From the NCBI GenBank assembly GCA_017644185.1, contig JAEPMA010000008.1, positions 1-64,000 of the forward strand: a stretch of 64,000 bases of DNA, read 5' to 3'. The notes under the pieces were generated by a model. The model made no database searches, had not been told where the DNA came from, and saw only the letters and a list, made by a program, of their open reading frames with translations. Made by a program: the position numbers and the translations under genes. The DNA comes from Rhodospirillales bacterium. GTDB taxonomy: Bacteria; Pseudomonadota; Alphaproteobacteria; Rhodospirillales; Casp-alpha2. Of the stretch, positions 19,603-27,986 are shown in pieces (position 1 is the first letter of the stretch; each line of letters opens with the position of its first letter).

Positions 19603-20208
19603 ATGACCGAAACCAAAGACCTGCCGCACCATCTCCGCATGACCGAACCCTCTGACTGGTTTCGCAAATTCCGCCCCTTAGTTGCCGAAGGCGGCAGCGT
19701 CCTCGATGTCGCCGCCGGCGGCGGCAGGCACACGAAACTGTTCGCGGAAGCGGGGCACCGGGTCACCGCCGTCGACAAAAACACCGAGGCTCTTTCATCC
19801 CTCGCCGAAAGCCATGATGCCGAGATCATCGAAGCCGATCTCGAAGACGGCTCCCCTTGGCCGCTGGCGGGCCGTACGTTCGACGCCGTGGTGGTCTGCA
19901 ACTATCTTTACCGTCCGCTGTTCGACAATCTGATCGGGTCGCTCACACCAGGTGGCGTCCTGATTTACGAGACTTTCGCACTCGGCAACGAGGTCTATGC
20001 CAAACCCCGCAACCCGGATCATCTTTTGAAGAGCGGCGAGCTTCTGGAGCTCGTCAGAGACCGGCTTCAGGTCGTCGCCTATCGTCACGGGATTGTCGAG
20101 AACGGGGAATGCCCAGGCGTCAAACAGATGATCTGCGCGGTCAAAAATCTGGACAACTCGGAACGCGACGACGGCGAACCGGCACCGCAATATCTACCGG
20201 AAGATTGA
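19603..20208 (+). CDS. Class I SAM-dependent methyltransferase, TehB-like
   Basis: 201 residues with the SAM-binding motif VLDVAAGGGRHTKLFAEAG near 30, the acidic end of strand 2 (VTAVD) and the post-IV motif FDAVVVCNYLYRP. The closest pattern is the TehB-like/type 11 group, but the substrate is unknown. The cytosolic product has no signal. A consensus-like TTGACA at 19549 lies upstream, but the -10 box is weak. The 3' end faces the nitrilase-type gene across an 81-bp gap filled by a palindromic repeat. Confidence 0.82.
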   Translation: MTETKDLPHHLRMTEPSDWFRKFRPLVAEGGSVLDVAAGGGRHTKLFAEAGHRVTAVDKNTEALSSLAESHDAEIIEADLEDGSPWPLAGRTFDAVVVCNYLYRPLFDNLIGSLTPGGVLIYETFALGNEVYAKPRNPDHLLKSGELLELVRDRLQVVAYRHGIVENGECPGVKQMICAVKNLDNSERDDGEPAPQYLPED

Positions 20209-20210
20209 TC

Positions 20211-20293
20211 GTCACCCCGGCGAACGCCGGGGTCCAGAGCGGATACGCTACACCGTTTGCCCTGGATTCCGGCATCCGCCGGACTGGCGTCAA
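20211..20293. repeat. Palindromic repeat at the junction of convergent genes
   Basis: CCCCGGCG-AAC-CGCCGGGG-type hairpin (GTCACCCCGGCGAACGCCGG...) followed by TCCAG, and at the other end CTGGATTCCGGCATCCGCCGGACTGGCGTC, a mirror arrangement of two hairpins. This resembles the other mirror elements in the window (30716, 62818). Its right edge supplies the TGA stop of the minus-strand amidase at 20290. Confidence 0.8.
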
Positions 20294-21117
20294 AGCGTAT
20301 AAGCCCGGTCGTGCTGAAGCGAGGGGATGCGTTTGCGCGCATCCAGGGATTGCGCGGTGTCGATATCGACGAATGTAATCCCGCGATCGGTCCCAGCGTC
20401 GGCCAATATTTCACCCCACGGACCGACGGCCAGTGAATGCCCATACGTCTTGCGCCCACCGGCATGATCGCCGGTCTGGGCCGGTGCGAACACGAACGCG
20501 CCGCATTCGATGGCCCGCGCCCTTAAGAGAACATGCCAGTGCGCCTCACCGGTCGGTCGGGTGAACGCGGAAGGGGCGCTGAGCATCACCGCCCCGGCCC
20601 TGGCAAGGTCGCGATAAAGGTGCGGAAACCGCATGTCATAACAAACCGTCATCCCGAACGGTCCCCATGGCGTCGGCGCGATGCAAGTTTTTGTGCCGGG
20701 CCGGTAGGTATCGCTTTCGCGGTAAACGTCGCCGGTGCCCACATCGACGTCGAACAGATGCATCTTGTCGTAGCTTCCGGCGATGTTGCCGTCTGCGTCG
20801 ATCAGGAACGAGCGGTTGGCAAGCTTACCGGGTGTGTCTTCGGATTGCGCAACGATAGATCCAACCAACACCCAAACACCCAACTTGGCCGCGCCGTCGC
20901 GAAGTTTATTCAGGGTCTCGTCTTCTGCCGCCGGTCGCGCCTTTTCACGACAAGCCGCGCGGTCCGGCTCGATCATGTTACAAACTTCCGGGAACATCAC
21001 GAAGTCCGCGCCGCCGCTGACGGCATCGGCGAGCATCTGGGCGTTGGTCTTCGCGTTGTCGTCGGGATCGGCCCCCGCGGATATCTGAACGAGCGCGGCC
21101 TTGAACGTTCCCGTCAC
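20290..21117 (-). CDS. Carbon-nitrogen hydrolase (nitrilase superfamily, Nit1-like amidase)
   Basis: The Glu-Lys-Cys hydrolase fold is clear: FPEVCN carries the glutamate, YDKMHLFDVDVG the lysine and VCYDMRFPHLY the nucleophilic cysteine. The pattern fits the Nit1/omega-amidase branch (deaminated glutathione or alpha-keto-acid amidase), but the substrate is inferred. The start is GTG at 21117, overlapping the TGA of grxC as GTGA; a longer frame to 21180 would overlap grxC deeply. The stop codon lies inside the palindromic repeat. Coupling to glutaredoxin fits deaminated-glutathione repair. Confidence 0.87.
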   Translation of the reverse strand: MTGTFKAALVQISAGADPDDNAKTNAQMLADAVSGGADFVMFPEVCNMIEPDRAACREKARPAAEDETLNKLRDGAAKLGVWVLVGSIVAQSEDTPGKLANRSFLIDADGNIAGSYDKMHLFDVDVGTGDVYRESDTYRPGTKTCIAPTPWGPFGMTVCYDMRFPHLYRDLARAGAVMLSAPSAFTRPTGEAHWHVLLRARAIECGAFVFAPAQTGDHAGGRKTYGHSLAVGPWGEILADAGTDRGITFVDIDTAQSLDARKRIPSLQHDRAYTL

Positions 21118-21374
21118 GAAGCGAGGCCGAGGAGCGGATCGAGCCTGCCTTCGGCATCCAGTCGATGGATACCGTCGCAATCCCCGATATGCTCGCCGTC
21201 GACGAAAATCTGCGGCACCGAACGCGAGCCCGCCATTTCGGTCATCTTCTTTCTGAGAGAGCCGTTCATCATCACGTCGTGCTCGACGAACTCCACCCCC
21301 TTGTCTGACAGCAGGGTCTTGGCCCTGGCGCAGAACGGGCAGAACGGGGTCGTATAAATCTCGATCTTCGGCAT
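21114..21374 (-). CDS. grxC: Glutaredoxin 3
   Basis: 86-residue dithiol glutaredoxin, glutathione-dependent disulfide reductase. The active site CPFC is at residues 12-15, preceded by IYTTPF. The cis-proline region is SVPQIFVDGEHIGDCDG. Full family length. Overlaps the following amidase start by 4 bp and lies 60 bp after comF on the same strand. Confidence 0.95.
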   Translation of the reverse strand: MPKIEIYTTPFCPFCARAKTLLSDKGVEFVEHDVMMNGSLRKKMTEMAGSRSVPQIFVDGEHIGDCDGIHRLDAEGRLDPLLGLAS

Positions 21375-21434
21375 CGGGTCCTCCGCGCTACGTCCGGCTT
21401 CACTTCCCTGAAATATAGGTGTTCAGGCGGCCAA

Positions 21435-22184
21435 TCAAAGCCCCGATGTCACGGCCCGCGCAATCGTGATCACATCAACACCTTGGGCACCGACCCGCAG
21501 CAGCGCCCTGGCGCAGGCTTCGACCGTCGCGCCGGTGGTCATGACGTCATCGACCAATAAAACCCGTTTATCCCTAAGCATCGATACGTATCGAGGCCTG
21601 ACCCGAAACACCCCCTGCACGTTCCGCCGTCTGGCGGCGCGGGACTTACCGCCCTGCGTTCCGGTCCGGCGTTTGCGGATCAAGAGATCCGGCACCGAAC
21701 GGACCTGACCACCTGACGCCAAGGCGTTCGAGAGTAACGCCGACTGGTTGTAGCGCCGGGACAGCAGACGCGACCAATGGAGGGGCACCGGGCAGACAAA
21801 ATCGGCATCGGCCAACAATACCGCCGCCGGCCGCTTCATCCAGTTGACCAGCGCGGGCACGAGATCGGTCCGGTCGGCATGTTTGAAGGCGAGGATCATG
21901 CCCCGGCTCGCGTCGTCATAAACGAACGCCGCGCGGGCCCGTTCATAGGGGGGCCTTGCCCGCATGCACTCAGCGCAAAGCGCCTTCTCCCCCGCATCGA
22001 ACGGAAACGGCACCCCGCAGGCGTAACACTGCGGCGCGCTTAAAAAAGTTACCGCGTCCCAGCAATCAGGACACAGCCCGCCCATCCCCTGCACCGGGAC
22101 GTCGCAGCCCGCGCAGACCGGCGGCCACAAATGATCCACCGCGCCCCGAATGACGCTTTTGAGGATTGGCCTTAAACGTGTCAT
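21435..22184 (-). CDS. comF: ComF family phosphoribosyltransferase-like protein
   Basis: The N-terminal zinc finger has CAGCDVP...CPDC and CYACGVPF...CAEC pairs (about residues 23-67). The C-terminal phosphoribosyltransferase domain ends with VLLVDDVMTTGATVEACARAL, the PRPP-binding loop. ComF proteins act in DNA uptake in naturally competent species, but the role in other bacteria is unclear. The ATG at 22184 has GGAGG about 6 bp upstream. The frame extends 37 codons further but would run through the divergent methyltransferase. Confidence 0.9.
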   Translation of the reverse strand: MTRLRPILKSVIRGAVDHLWPPVCAGCDVPVQGMGGLCPDCWDAVTFLSAPQCYACGVPFPFDAGEKALCAECMRARPPYERARAAFVYDDASRGMILAFKHADRTDLVPALVNWMKRPAAVLLADADFVCPVPLHWSRLLSRRYNQSALLSNALASGGQVRSVPDLLIRKRRTGTQGGKSRAARRRNVQGVFRVRPRYVSMLRDKRVLLVDDVMTTGATVEACARALLRVGAQGVDVITIARAVTSGL

Positions 22185-22193
22185 ATAGCCTCC

Positions 22194-23138
22194 ATGAACG
22201 CGCCCATCGATCACGAACCCAACAGCATGAATGTCTTCGACCGCAGGCTCGTGCGGCAGCGACGCACTCGCGCCGCAACGGATTTCGACGATCACGATTT
22301 TCTTTTTATGGAAGGGGCAGAGCGGCTTTGTGACAGATTACTCGACATCAATCGGACATTTTCACTCGGTCTCGATCTCGGATGTCACGGCGGAGAGGTC
22401 GCAAAGGCGCTCTCACCCGGCAAGATCGATCACCTGATCCAGGCCGACCTTTCCGAAGCCTTGGTCCGGCGCGCGGGACACCGTCATGCAACGCCGGTGT
22501 GCGTCCTTGACGAAGAAGCCCTGCCGTTCGGGCTCTCGGCCTTCGATATCGTGGTTTCGAATCTAAGCCTTCACTGGGTCAACGACCTGCCGGGGGCGTT
22601 GTCACAGATCAGGATGGCCCTGAAACCGGACGGGCTATTTCTGGCGCAAGTGTTCGGCGGGATGACGCTGAGCGAGCTTCGCAACGCCCTCGCCGAAGCC
22701 GAGATCGAGGTCGACGGCGGTTTGAGCCCCCGCGTTTCCCCATTCGCGGATGTGCGCGATCTGGGATCGCTTCTCCAACGGGCCGGATTCGCGCTCCCCG
22801 TCGTCGACAACGATGTCGTGACGGTCAGTTACGCGGAGCCGATGAAGCTTCTAAGCGACCTGAGGGGGATGGGTGAAACGAACGCCGTTCTCGAACGCCG
22901 CCGCCAGCCGTTGAAGCGCGAAACCCTGATGCGCGCGATGGCGAAATACATGGACAAGCACGCTGATTCGGACGGCCGCATCCCGGCGACCTTCGAAATC
23001 ATCACGATGACGGCCTGGGCCCCGGCGCCGACGCAGCAGAAACCCCTTAAGCCCGGTGCGGCAACAGCACGGCTCGCGGACGCGCTGGATACGGAAGAAA
23101 TGCCTTTAGGCGAAAAGGCCGATCCGAAAAACGGTTGA
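22194..23138 (+). CDS. NDUFAF5-like methyltransferase-fold protein
   Basis: 314 residues with the pattern of the NDUFAF5/C20orf7 group: NVFDRRLVRQRRTRAA near the start, FLFMEGAERLCDRLLDI, the SAM site LDLGCHGGEV, VVSNLSLHWVNDLP and FGGMTLSELRNAL. In mitochondria NDUFAF5 hydroxylates an arginine of the complex I subunit NDUFS7. A similar complex I assembly role is likely here but inferred. The ATG at 22194 is only 9 bp from the divergent comF start and has no ribosome site; ATG 22227 is an alternative start. Confidence 0.85.
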   Translation: MNAPIDHEPNSMNVFDRRLVRQRRTRAATDFDDHDFLFMEGAERLCDRLLDINRTFSLGLDLGCHGGEVAKALSPGKIDHLIQADLSEALVRRAGHRHATPVCVLDEEALPFGLSAFDIVVSNLSLHWVNDLPGALSQIRMALKPDGLFLAQVFGGMTLSELRNALAEAEIEVDGGLSPRVSPFADVRDLGSLLQRAGFALPVVDNDVVTVSYAEPMKLLSDLRGMGETNAVLERRRQPLKRETLMRAMAKYMDKHADSDGRIPATFEIITMTAWAPAPTQQKPLKPGAATARLADALDTEEMPLGEKADPKNG

Positions 23139-23172
23139 TCTTTGCGAGCAAGACCCGGGTCCAGATCAAGGC

Positions 23173-23257
23173 CGTCATCCTGAACTTGATTCAGGATCCA
23201 TAATCTTCAGACGCCGTCGGCAAGTATTGATGGGCCCTGAATCGAGTTCAGGGCGAC
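23173..23257. repeat. Palindromic repeat between convergent genes
   Basis: Two hairpins built from TCCTGAACTTGATTCAGGA and CCCTGAATCGAGTTCAGGG, bounded by GTCAT and GCGAC, about 35 bp apart. This is a second sequence type of the same mirror architecture seen at 20211. Together with the terminator hairpin at 23304 it fills the 236-bp gap between the converging methyltransferase and grxD. Confidence 0.8.
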
Positions 23258-23303
23258 CACCGTAGCTTACCGCGCGGGCGACGACTGCAAGGTTTCCCCA
23301 ATA

Positions 23304-23331
23304 GGAAAAGGGCCGTGCGCTGCACGGCCCC
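23304..23331 (-). terminator. Rho-independent terminator of grxD
   Basis: Read on the minus strand, GGGCCGTGC-AGC-GCACGGCCC forms a perfect 9-bp stem followed by TTTTCC. It is located 45 bp past the grxD stop. Confidence 0.8.
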
Positions 23332-23374
23332 TCCCTCAAAAGCTCCTCGTAATTGCTCCCTGGGAAACGGGGGC

Positions 23375-23710
23375 TTACGAGGCGTATGTCACGCCCTTCT
23401 CATCGAAGAGCTTTTTAAGTTCACCAGACTCATACATTTCCCGGACGATATCGCAACCCCCGATAAACTCGCCCTTCACATAAAGTTGCGGAATCGTCGG
23501 CCAGTTCGAGAAATCCTTGATGCCCTGGCGGATTTCCATGTCCTGAAGGACGTCGACGCCCTTGAACTTGACGCCCATCATGGTCAGCGCCTGTGCCACC
23601 GCAGCGGAGAAACCGCACATCGGCTGGACCGGCGAGCCCTTCATGAACAGCACCACTTCGTTGCCGTTGATTTCGCCCTGAATATTGTCAAACGTCGGAT
23701 TGTCGCTCAT
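23375..23710 (-). CDS. grxD: Monothiol glutaredoxin, Grx4 type
   Basis: CGFS-type glutaredoxin that binds a [2Fe-2S] cluster with glutathione and delivers it or forms a heterodimer with BolA. CGFS is at residues 32-35 (PMCGFS), and WPTIPQLYVKGEFIGGCDI is the conserved C-terminal half. The ATG at 23710 is preceded by GAGGA. The frame runs 63 codons further upstream through bolA in another frame and is not coding there. 52 bp downstream of bolA. Confidence 0.96.
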   Translation of the reverse strand: MSDNPTFDNIQGEINGNEVVLFMKGSPVQPMCGFSAAVAQALTMMGVKFKGVDVLQDMEIRQGIKDFSNWPTIPQLYVKGEFIGGCDIVREMYESGELKKLFDEKGVTYAS

Positions 23711-23762
23711 TGCGTTGTCCTCATGCTGCCGGCCGTTCATAGACCGGAATGACTTAAAGAAT

Positions 23763-23996
23763 TTACTCGGGAGCGGAGGTCTGCAGCGCCAAAGCATGGA
23801 GTTCGTTCCCCATGCGGCCCTGTAACGCCTGATACACCATCTGGTGCTGCTGGACGCGGGACTTACCGGCAAACGCCGATGACACCACGTGCGCCGCATA
23901 GTGATCGCCGTCGCCGGCCAGGTCGTTGATCGTGACCTGCGCGTCGGGCAGCGCTTCCTTGATCAGTTTTTCGATTTCCCCTGCGGCCATGGCCAT
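23763..23996 (-). CDS. bolA: BolA family protein
   Basis: 77-residue BolA/IbaG-type protein with the class II KH-like fold: [19 protein letters not shown], then [30 protein letters not shown]. The histidine in the HYAAHVVS region is the expected cluster ligand when paired with a CGFS glutaredoxin. It is immediately upstream of grxD, the classical pair. Confidence 0.94.
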   Translation of the reverse strand: MAMAAGEIEKLIKEALPDAQVTINDLAGDGDHYAAHVVSSAFAGKSRVQQHQMVYQALQGRMGNELHALALQTSAPE

Positions 23997-24155
23997 AGCG
24001 GCATCACTCCTTGCCCTCTCACGTTGCTGATATGGCGCTTCACGGGGAAACCGTCAACCCTCGGCAAATTAGGGATATACACGCCTTTGCGTTGTTTTCC
24101 CGGGGGGAGCCTGATATACGTCCGCCAGTTTTCCACACCCGGCGGGAATGGCGGC

Positions 24156-24920
24156 ATGGCCAGACGCAGACAGGTCTACGAAGGCAAGGGCAAGGTCCTC
24201 TTCGAAGGACCGGAACCCGGCACGTTGGTCCAATATTTCAAGGACGATGCGCTCGCGGTCAGCGATGGCCGCCAGGGCGTGATCACCGGTAAGGGCGTCC
24301 TCAACAACCGGATTTCCGAGTATCTGATGATGCGGTTGACCGAGATCGGCGTGCCGACCCACTTCGTGCGCCGACTCAACATGCGCGAGCAGTTGGTGCG
24401 CGAGGTCGAGATCATTCCGATCATCCTCTGCGTCAGAAATGTCGCCGCCGGCAGCTTCGCCGAGCGATTCGGCCTCGCCGAAGGCACCCCCCTGCCCCGC
24501 TCCATCGTCGAGTATTACTACAAGTCCGACGAACTCCGCGATCCGATGGTCTCGGAAGAACACATCACCGCGTTCGGCTGGGCCGCGCCGCCGGATCTCG
24601 ACGAGATGATGGCGATGGCGCTCCGCATCAACGATTTCCTGAGCGGGTTGTTTTTCGGGATCGGCCTCAAGCTGGTCGATTTCAGGTTGGAATTCGGCCG
24701 GTTGTGGGAGGAAGAGCACGTGCGCGTGATCCTCGCCGACGAGTTGAGCCCCGACAATTGCCGGCTCTGGGATTTACATACGGGCGAGAAACTGGACCGC
24801 GACCGGTTCGAGCGCGAACTCGGCAATGTCGAGGAAGGCTACCAGGAAGTGGCGCGCCGGCTCGGCATTCTGCCCGAATCGGGCCCGGGCGACATGCCGG
24901 GACCTACGGCAATACAATAG
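24156..24920 (+). CDS. purC: SAICAR synthetase PurC
   Basis: Condenses CAIR with aspartate in purine synthesis. It begins [30 protein letters not shown]; the substrate region [23 protein letters not shown] and [10 protein letters not shown] follow. The 254 residues match the family. The ATG at 24156 is chosen; the open frame extends a further 89 codons but is non-homologous there. Divergent from bolA, first of the pur genes. The 162-bp gap to purS holds only a palindromic repeat. Confidence 0.96.
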   Translation: MARRRQVYEGKGKVLFEGPEPGTLVQYFKDDALAVSDGRQGVITGKGVLNNRISEYLMMRLTEIGVPTHFVRRLNMREQLVREVEIIPIILCVRNVAAGSFAERFGLAEGTPLPRSIVEYYYKSDELRDPMVSEEHITAFGWAAPPDLDEMMAMALRINDFLSGLFFGIGLKLVDFRLEFGRLWEEEHVRVILADELSPDNCRLWDLHTGEKLDRDRFERELGNVEEGYQEVARRLGILPESGPGDMPGPTAIQ

Positions 24921-25027
24921 ACAGCTTGTCGAGCGCTTTCGAAAAGCGAACGCGAGCAGACAGTTACGAACTTCACAGACCCGCCTGTTGAATTTGGGCA
25001 CGGTCTGCGGCAATAAGGCTCGAATAT

Positions 25028-25059
25028 CTTGTCATTTCCGCTTTCGCGGGAATGACAAG
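25028..25059. repeat. Single-hairpin palindromic repeat between purC and purS
   Basis: CTTGTCATTTCCGC-TTTC-GCGGGAATGACAAG: a 14-bp stem with one wobble pair. The core GCGGGAATGAC is the same as in the elements at 30716 and 62818, but only one hairpin is present. It lies inside a same-strand gene run, so it could reduce or stabilise the purC message. Confidence 0.85.
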
Positions 25060-25082
25060 GCTCAGATACCGGAGAAAATCTC

Positions 25083-25328
25083 GTGAAAGCCAAAGTCCAC
25101 GTCACCCTGAAAAACGGCGTTCTCGATCCCCAGGGCAAGGCGGTGCAGCACGCGCTTGCCGGTCTCGGGTTTTCGGGCGTCGAGGAAGTCCGCCAGGGCA
25201 AGTTCATCGAACTGGAACTGAGCGAGACCGATCCCGCTAAGGCCGAAGCGCAGGCCGAGGAGATGTGCAAGAAGCTCCTCGCCAACACGGTCATCGAAAA
25301 CTACGCGGTCGAAATCGTAGAGGGCTGA
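25083..25328 (+). CDS. purS: FGAM synthase subunit PurS
   Basis: Small structural subunit linking PurQ and small PurL. 81 residues beginning MKAKVHVTLKNGVLDPQGKAVQHALAGLGF and ending in LLANTVIENYAVEIVE, as in the family. The GTG start is at 25083. It is followed 3 bp later by purQ. Confidence 0.95.
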   Translation: MKAKVHVTLKNGVLDPQGKAVQHALAGLGFSGVEEVRQGKFIELELSETDPAKAEAQAEEMCKKLLANTVIENYAVEIVEG

Positions 25329-25331
25329 GCC

Positions 25332-26021
25332 ATGAAATCCGCCGTCATCGTCTTTCCGGGTTCAAACTGCGACCGAGACGCCAAGGTGGCGCTCGAGGAT
25401 ATTACCGGCGGTGACGTCGTTATGCAGTGGCACGGCGACGCCGACATGCCGGACGTCGATCTGATCGTCGTCCCGGGCGGGTTCTCTTATGGCGATTATC
25501 TGCGCTGCGGCGCCATCGCCGGGAATTCGCCCGTCATGCGCGAGGTCAAGAAACGCGCCGATGCGGGCACGCCCGTGATCGGCATCTGCAACGGCTTTCA
25601 GGTCCTGACCGAGGTCGGGTTGCTACCGGGTGTCCTGATGCGGAACGCCAATCTCAAGTTCGTCTGTAAGGACGTGCATTTGTCGGTCGAGACCGCTTCG
25701 TCCGTTTTCACCGGCAAATATAAAAAGGGCGAAGTCATCCGCATCCCGGTCGCCCACCACGACGGCAATTACTTCGCCGACAACGACACCATGAAGAAGC
25801 TCGCGGACGACGACCGGATCGCGTTCCGATATGTCTCGGCGGACGGTAAGCGCGGGAATGGCGCCAATCCGAACGGCTCGATGGATGACATTGCCGGTAT
25901 TCTGAACGATAAGCGAAATGTGCTCGGCATGATGCCGCATCCGGAACGCCTCGCCGACAAGGCGCTGGGCGGGACCGACGGCCGGCCAATGTTCGAGAGC
26001 GTGCTGGCAACGTTAAGTTAA
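25332..26021 (+). CDS. purQ: FGAM synthase glutaminase subunit PurQ
   Basis: Supplies ammonia from glutamine to PurL. Class I glutamine amidotransferase with nucleophile Cys86 in GICNGFQVL, and the catalytic His/Glu pair in [10 protein letters not shown] near the C-terminus. [13 protein letters not shown] marks the start. Co-oriented with purS, but purL is separated from it by nearly 2 kb. Confidence 0.97.
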   Translation: MKSAVIVFPGSNCDRDAKVALEDITGGDVVMQWHGDADMPDVDLIVVPGGFSYGDYLRCGAIAGNSPVMREVKKRADAGTPVIGICNGFQVLTEVGLLPGVLMRNANLKFVCKDVHLSVETASSVFTGKYKKGEVIRIPVAHHDGNYFADNDTMKKLADDDRIAFRYVSADGKRGNGANPNGSMDDIAGILNDKRNVLGMMPHPERLADKALGGTDGRPMFESVLATLS

Positions 26022-26171
26022 TTTCCGTCTGCCATATTTCAGTCACCTTCGCGTGCGCAACATCTTCTCGGTTTAACTGGTTACTTTTGTTGTGTATGGT
26101 TGCATTAACAACGATTCGCACGCCGATTTGCGGAATCACGTGCGAGATTTACTGATTTGAGGTTCGATACG

Positions 26172-27242
26172 ATGCGAACGATTGGCAAATTTGCGATTCT
26201 CTGCGCAGCCGCCATCGCGGCTGCCGCACCGGCCCAGGCGGCCGACCGCGCGACGGGGACCTACATCGGCGGCGGTCTCGGCGCCAACTTCGCCGGCGAC
26301 AACGATGTCGACGGCGGCGGAATCAACACCGGTGTGGATCACGAAGGCGGGATTGCCGGAGTTCTGGCGCTGGGTCATTCGTACGCGAACGGGCTTCGTG
26401 GCGAATTCGAACTCGGCCATCGCTATAACAACGTGGAAAGCGCCGGCGGCGTCAACACTGGTGGCAAGTCCTCTGTACTGAGTGGCATGATCAACGGCTA
26501 TTACGACTTCGCAACCGGCACGTCGGTCGTCCCGTATCTCGGTGCCGGTATCGGTATCGGGCGTCTCAGCATGAACGCGGCGCCGATCGGCAACACGTCG
26601 GTCAACAGCGCCGGCACCGGCCTCGCCTTACAGGGGATTGCCGGTCTCGCCTATCCGATCAACGAAAGCTGGATGGGGACGGTCGAATACCGCTACTTCA
26701 ACCTGCAGGGCGTCGAGTTGAACACCCGTGCCGGTGGCCAGGTGGACGCTGATTATGACGCCCACACCTTCATGGTCGGCCTGCGCTATACCTTCGGCGT
26801 GGAAGAGAAGAAACCGATGGCCCAACCGGCCCCGGCCCCTGCGCCGAAGCCGGCCCCTGTCGCCGAGAAGAAACCCGAACCCAAGCCCGCCCCCCCGAAA
26901 CCGGAGCCGGTGGCACGGAACTACATCGTGTTCTTCGACTGGGACAAGTCGGATATCACCAGCGAAGCGGCAACCATCCTCAGGACCGCCGCCGAGAACG
27001 CGAAAAAGGGTGGCATCAGCCGTATTCAGGCAACCGGCCACGCGGATACGTCGGGGACGAAATCATATAACCTGAAGCTTTCCGAACGCCGTGCCCGCGC
27101 GGTTCAGGCTGAACTGAACAAGCTCGGTATCACCACCAACCAGATCGCCATCGATTGGAAGGGCGAGTTGGAACAGTTGGTGCCGACCGCGGACGGTGTG
27201 CGCGAGCCGCAGAACCGCCGGGTCGAAATCGTCTTCCCGTAA
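26172..27242 (+). CDS. OmpA-family outer membrane protein
   Basis: Signal peptide MRTIGKFAILCAAAIAAAAPAQA-A, then an eight-strand type beta barrel (about 25-215, YIGGGLGANFAGD, GYYDFATG, YRYFNLQG). A Pro/Lys/Glu linker (PAPAPKPAPVAEKKPEPKPA) follows, and a C-terminal OmpA peptidoglycan-binding domain (NYIVFFDWDKSDIT, ATGHADTSG, LSERRARAVQAEL, NRRVEIVF). The ATG at 26172 is preceded by TTGAGG; a TTG at 26157 would add five residues. The gene is followed by its own terminator. Its place inside the purine cluster is unusual. Confidence 0.95.
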   Translation: MRTIGKFAILCAAAIAAAAPAQAADRATGTYIGGGLGANFAGDNDVDGGGINTGVDHEGGIAGVLALGHSYANGLRGEFELGHRYNNVESAGGVNTGGKSSVLSGMINGYYDFATGTSVVPYLGAGIGIGRLSMNAAPIGNTSVNSAGTGLALQGIAGLAYPINESWMGTVEYRYFNLQGVELNTRAGGQVDADYDAHTFMVGLRYTFGVEEKKPMAQPAPAPAPKPAPVAEKKPEPKPAPPKPEPVARNYIVFFDWDKSDITSEAATILRTAAENAKKGGISRIQATGHADTSGTKSYNLKLSERRARAVQAELNKLGITTNQIAIDWKGELEQLVPTADGVREPQNRRVEIVFP

Positions 27243-27269
27243 GACATAATCAAGCACCTGAAACGACTT

Positions 27270-27300
27270 GAGGCGCGGCCATGCCGCGCCTCTTCGTTTA
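27270..27300 (+). terminator. Rho-independent terminator of the OmpA-family gene
   Basis: GAGGCGCGGC-CAT-GCCGCGCCTC is a perfect 10-bp stem followed by TTCGTTT, 28 bp after the stop codon. It faces the end of the minus-strand gene at 27321 and may act in both directions. Confidence 0.85.
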
Positions 27301-27320
27301 TGTGCAGTAAATAACGGGAA

Positions 27321-27809
27321 TTACTTCGACGTGTCGACGACGATCACTTCCGGCCGGCACGTGCTCGGCACGTCGACGTCGCTCACAGGACGCTGCATCG
27401 AGAACGACGCGAGCTGGGCCGGTTTCAGACCCTGTAAGGCCGTGAAGGTGCGGAGCGTGCGCTCGCAGTACTGGTCGCGGTGCGAGATCGAGCGCTGCGA
27501 GGCACGATTGGCGAGCGCCGTCACATATGCGTTCAATGCCTTTTCCGCCTTGCCGCCATGCAGGTGCTTGAACAGCACCTTGAGCGCCATACCGTGATCG
27601 ACAAGGCTGGCACGGAATTTACGGACGAAGCTGTTGTATTCGGGACGGGCCTCGCAGGTGAGCGCGGCGACCATCAGGTCGGTCTGGAGGGCACGAACGT
27701 GAAACGCCGCTTTATCGCTGCCATCATTGCAGGTTGCCGCAACGGCGGACCCCGCCATAAGAGCGGTAATTGCAACGGCAGCCGCGAATCCAAGCGTTTT
27801 TCCCCGCAT
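27321..27809 (-). CDS. Small exported protein of unknown function
   Basis: The ATG at 27809 with AGAGG upstream gives a signal peptide (MRGKTLGFAAAVAITALMAGSAVA-A) and a mature part of about 138 residues, helical and basic. It has four cysteines (CNDG, LTCEA, YCERT, TCRPE) that could form two disulfides. The family is not recognised. It lies between the OmpA gene and purL and is divergent from purL. Confidence 0.78.
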   Translation of the reverse strand: MRGKTLGFAAAVAITALMAGSAVAATCNDGSDKAAFHVRALQTDLMVAALTCEARPEYNSFVRKFRASLVDHGMALKVLFKHLHGGKAEKALNAYVTALANRASQRSISHRDQYCERTLRTFTALQGLKPAQLASFSMQRPVSDVDVPSTCRPEVIVVDTSK

Positions 27810-27986
27810 ATACCTCTTCCCCAGACGTCGAATCTGCCCTGAAACTCCCACGTTTTATGTTTTGCTTCAAGGGGTTTATGGCTAAACGGTGGCAAAAGGG
27901 TGGCAAGCGACGAAAGGTGTGTCACGTTCGCCCTCTATTTGCTATGAAGCCTCGCAACGCCAATCGACAAGCCACGGGACAGGACC

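Noticed and set aside
21435-22184. comF as evidence for a competence system
   Set aside because: A single comF homologue is widespread in non-competent bacteria, and no other competence genes are in the window.
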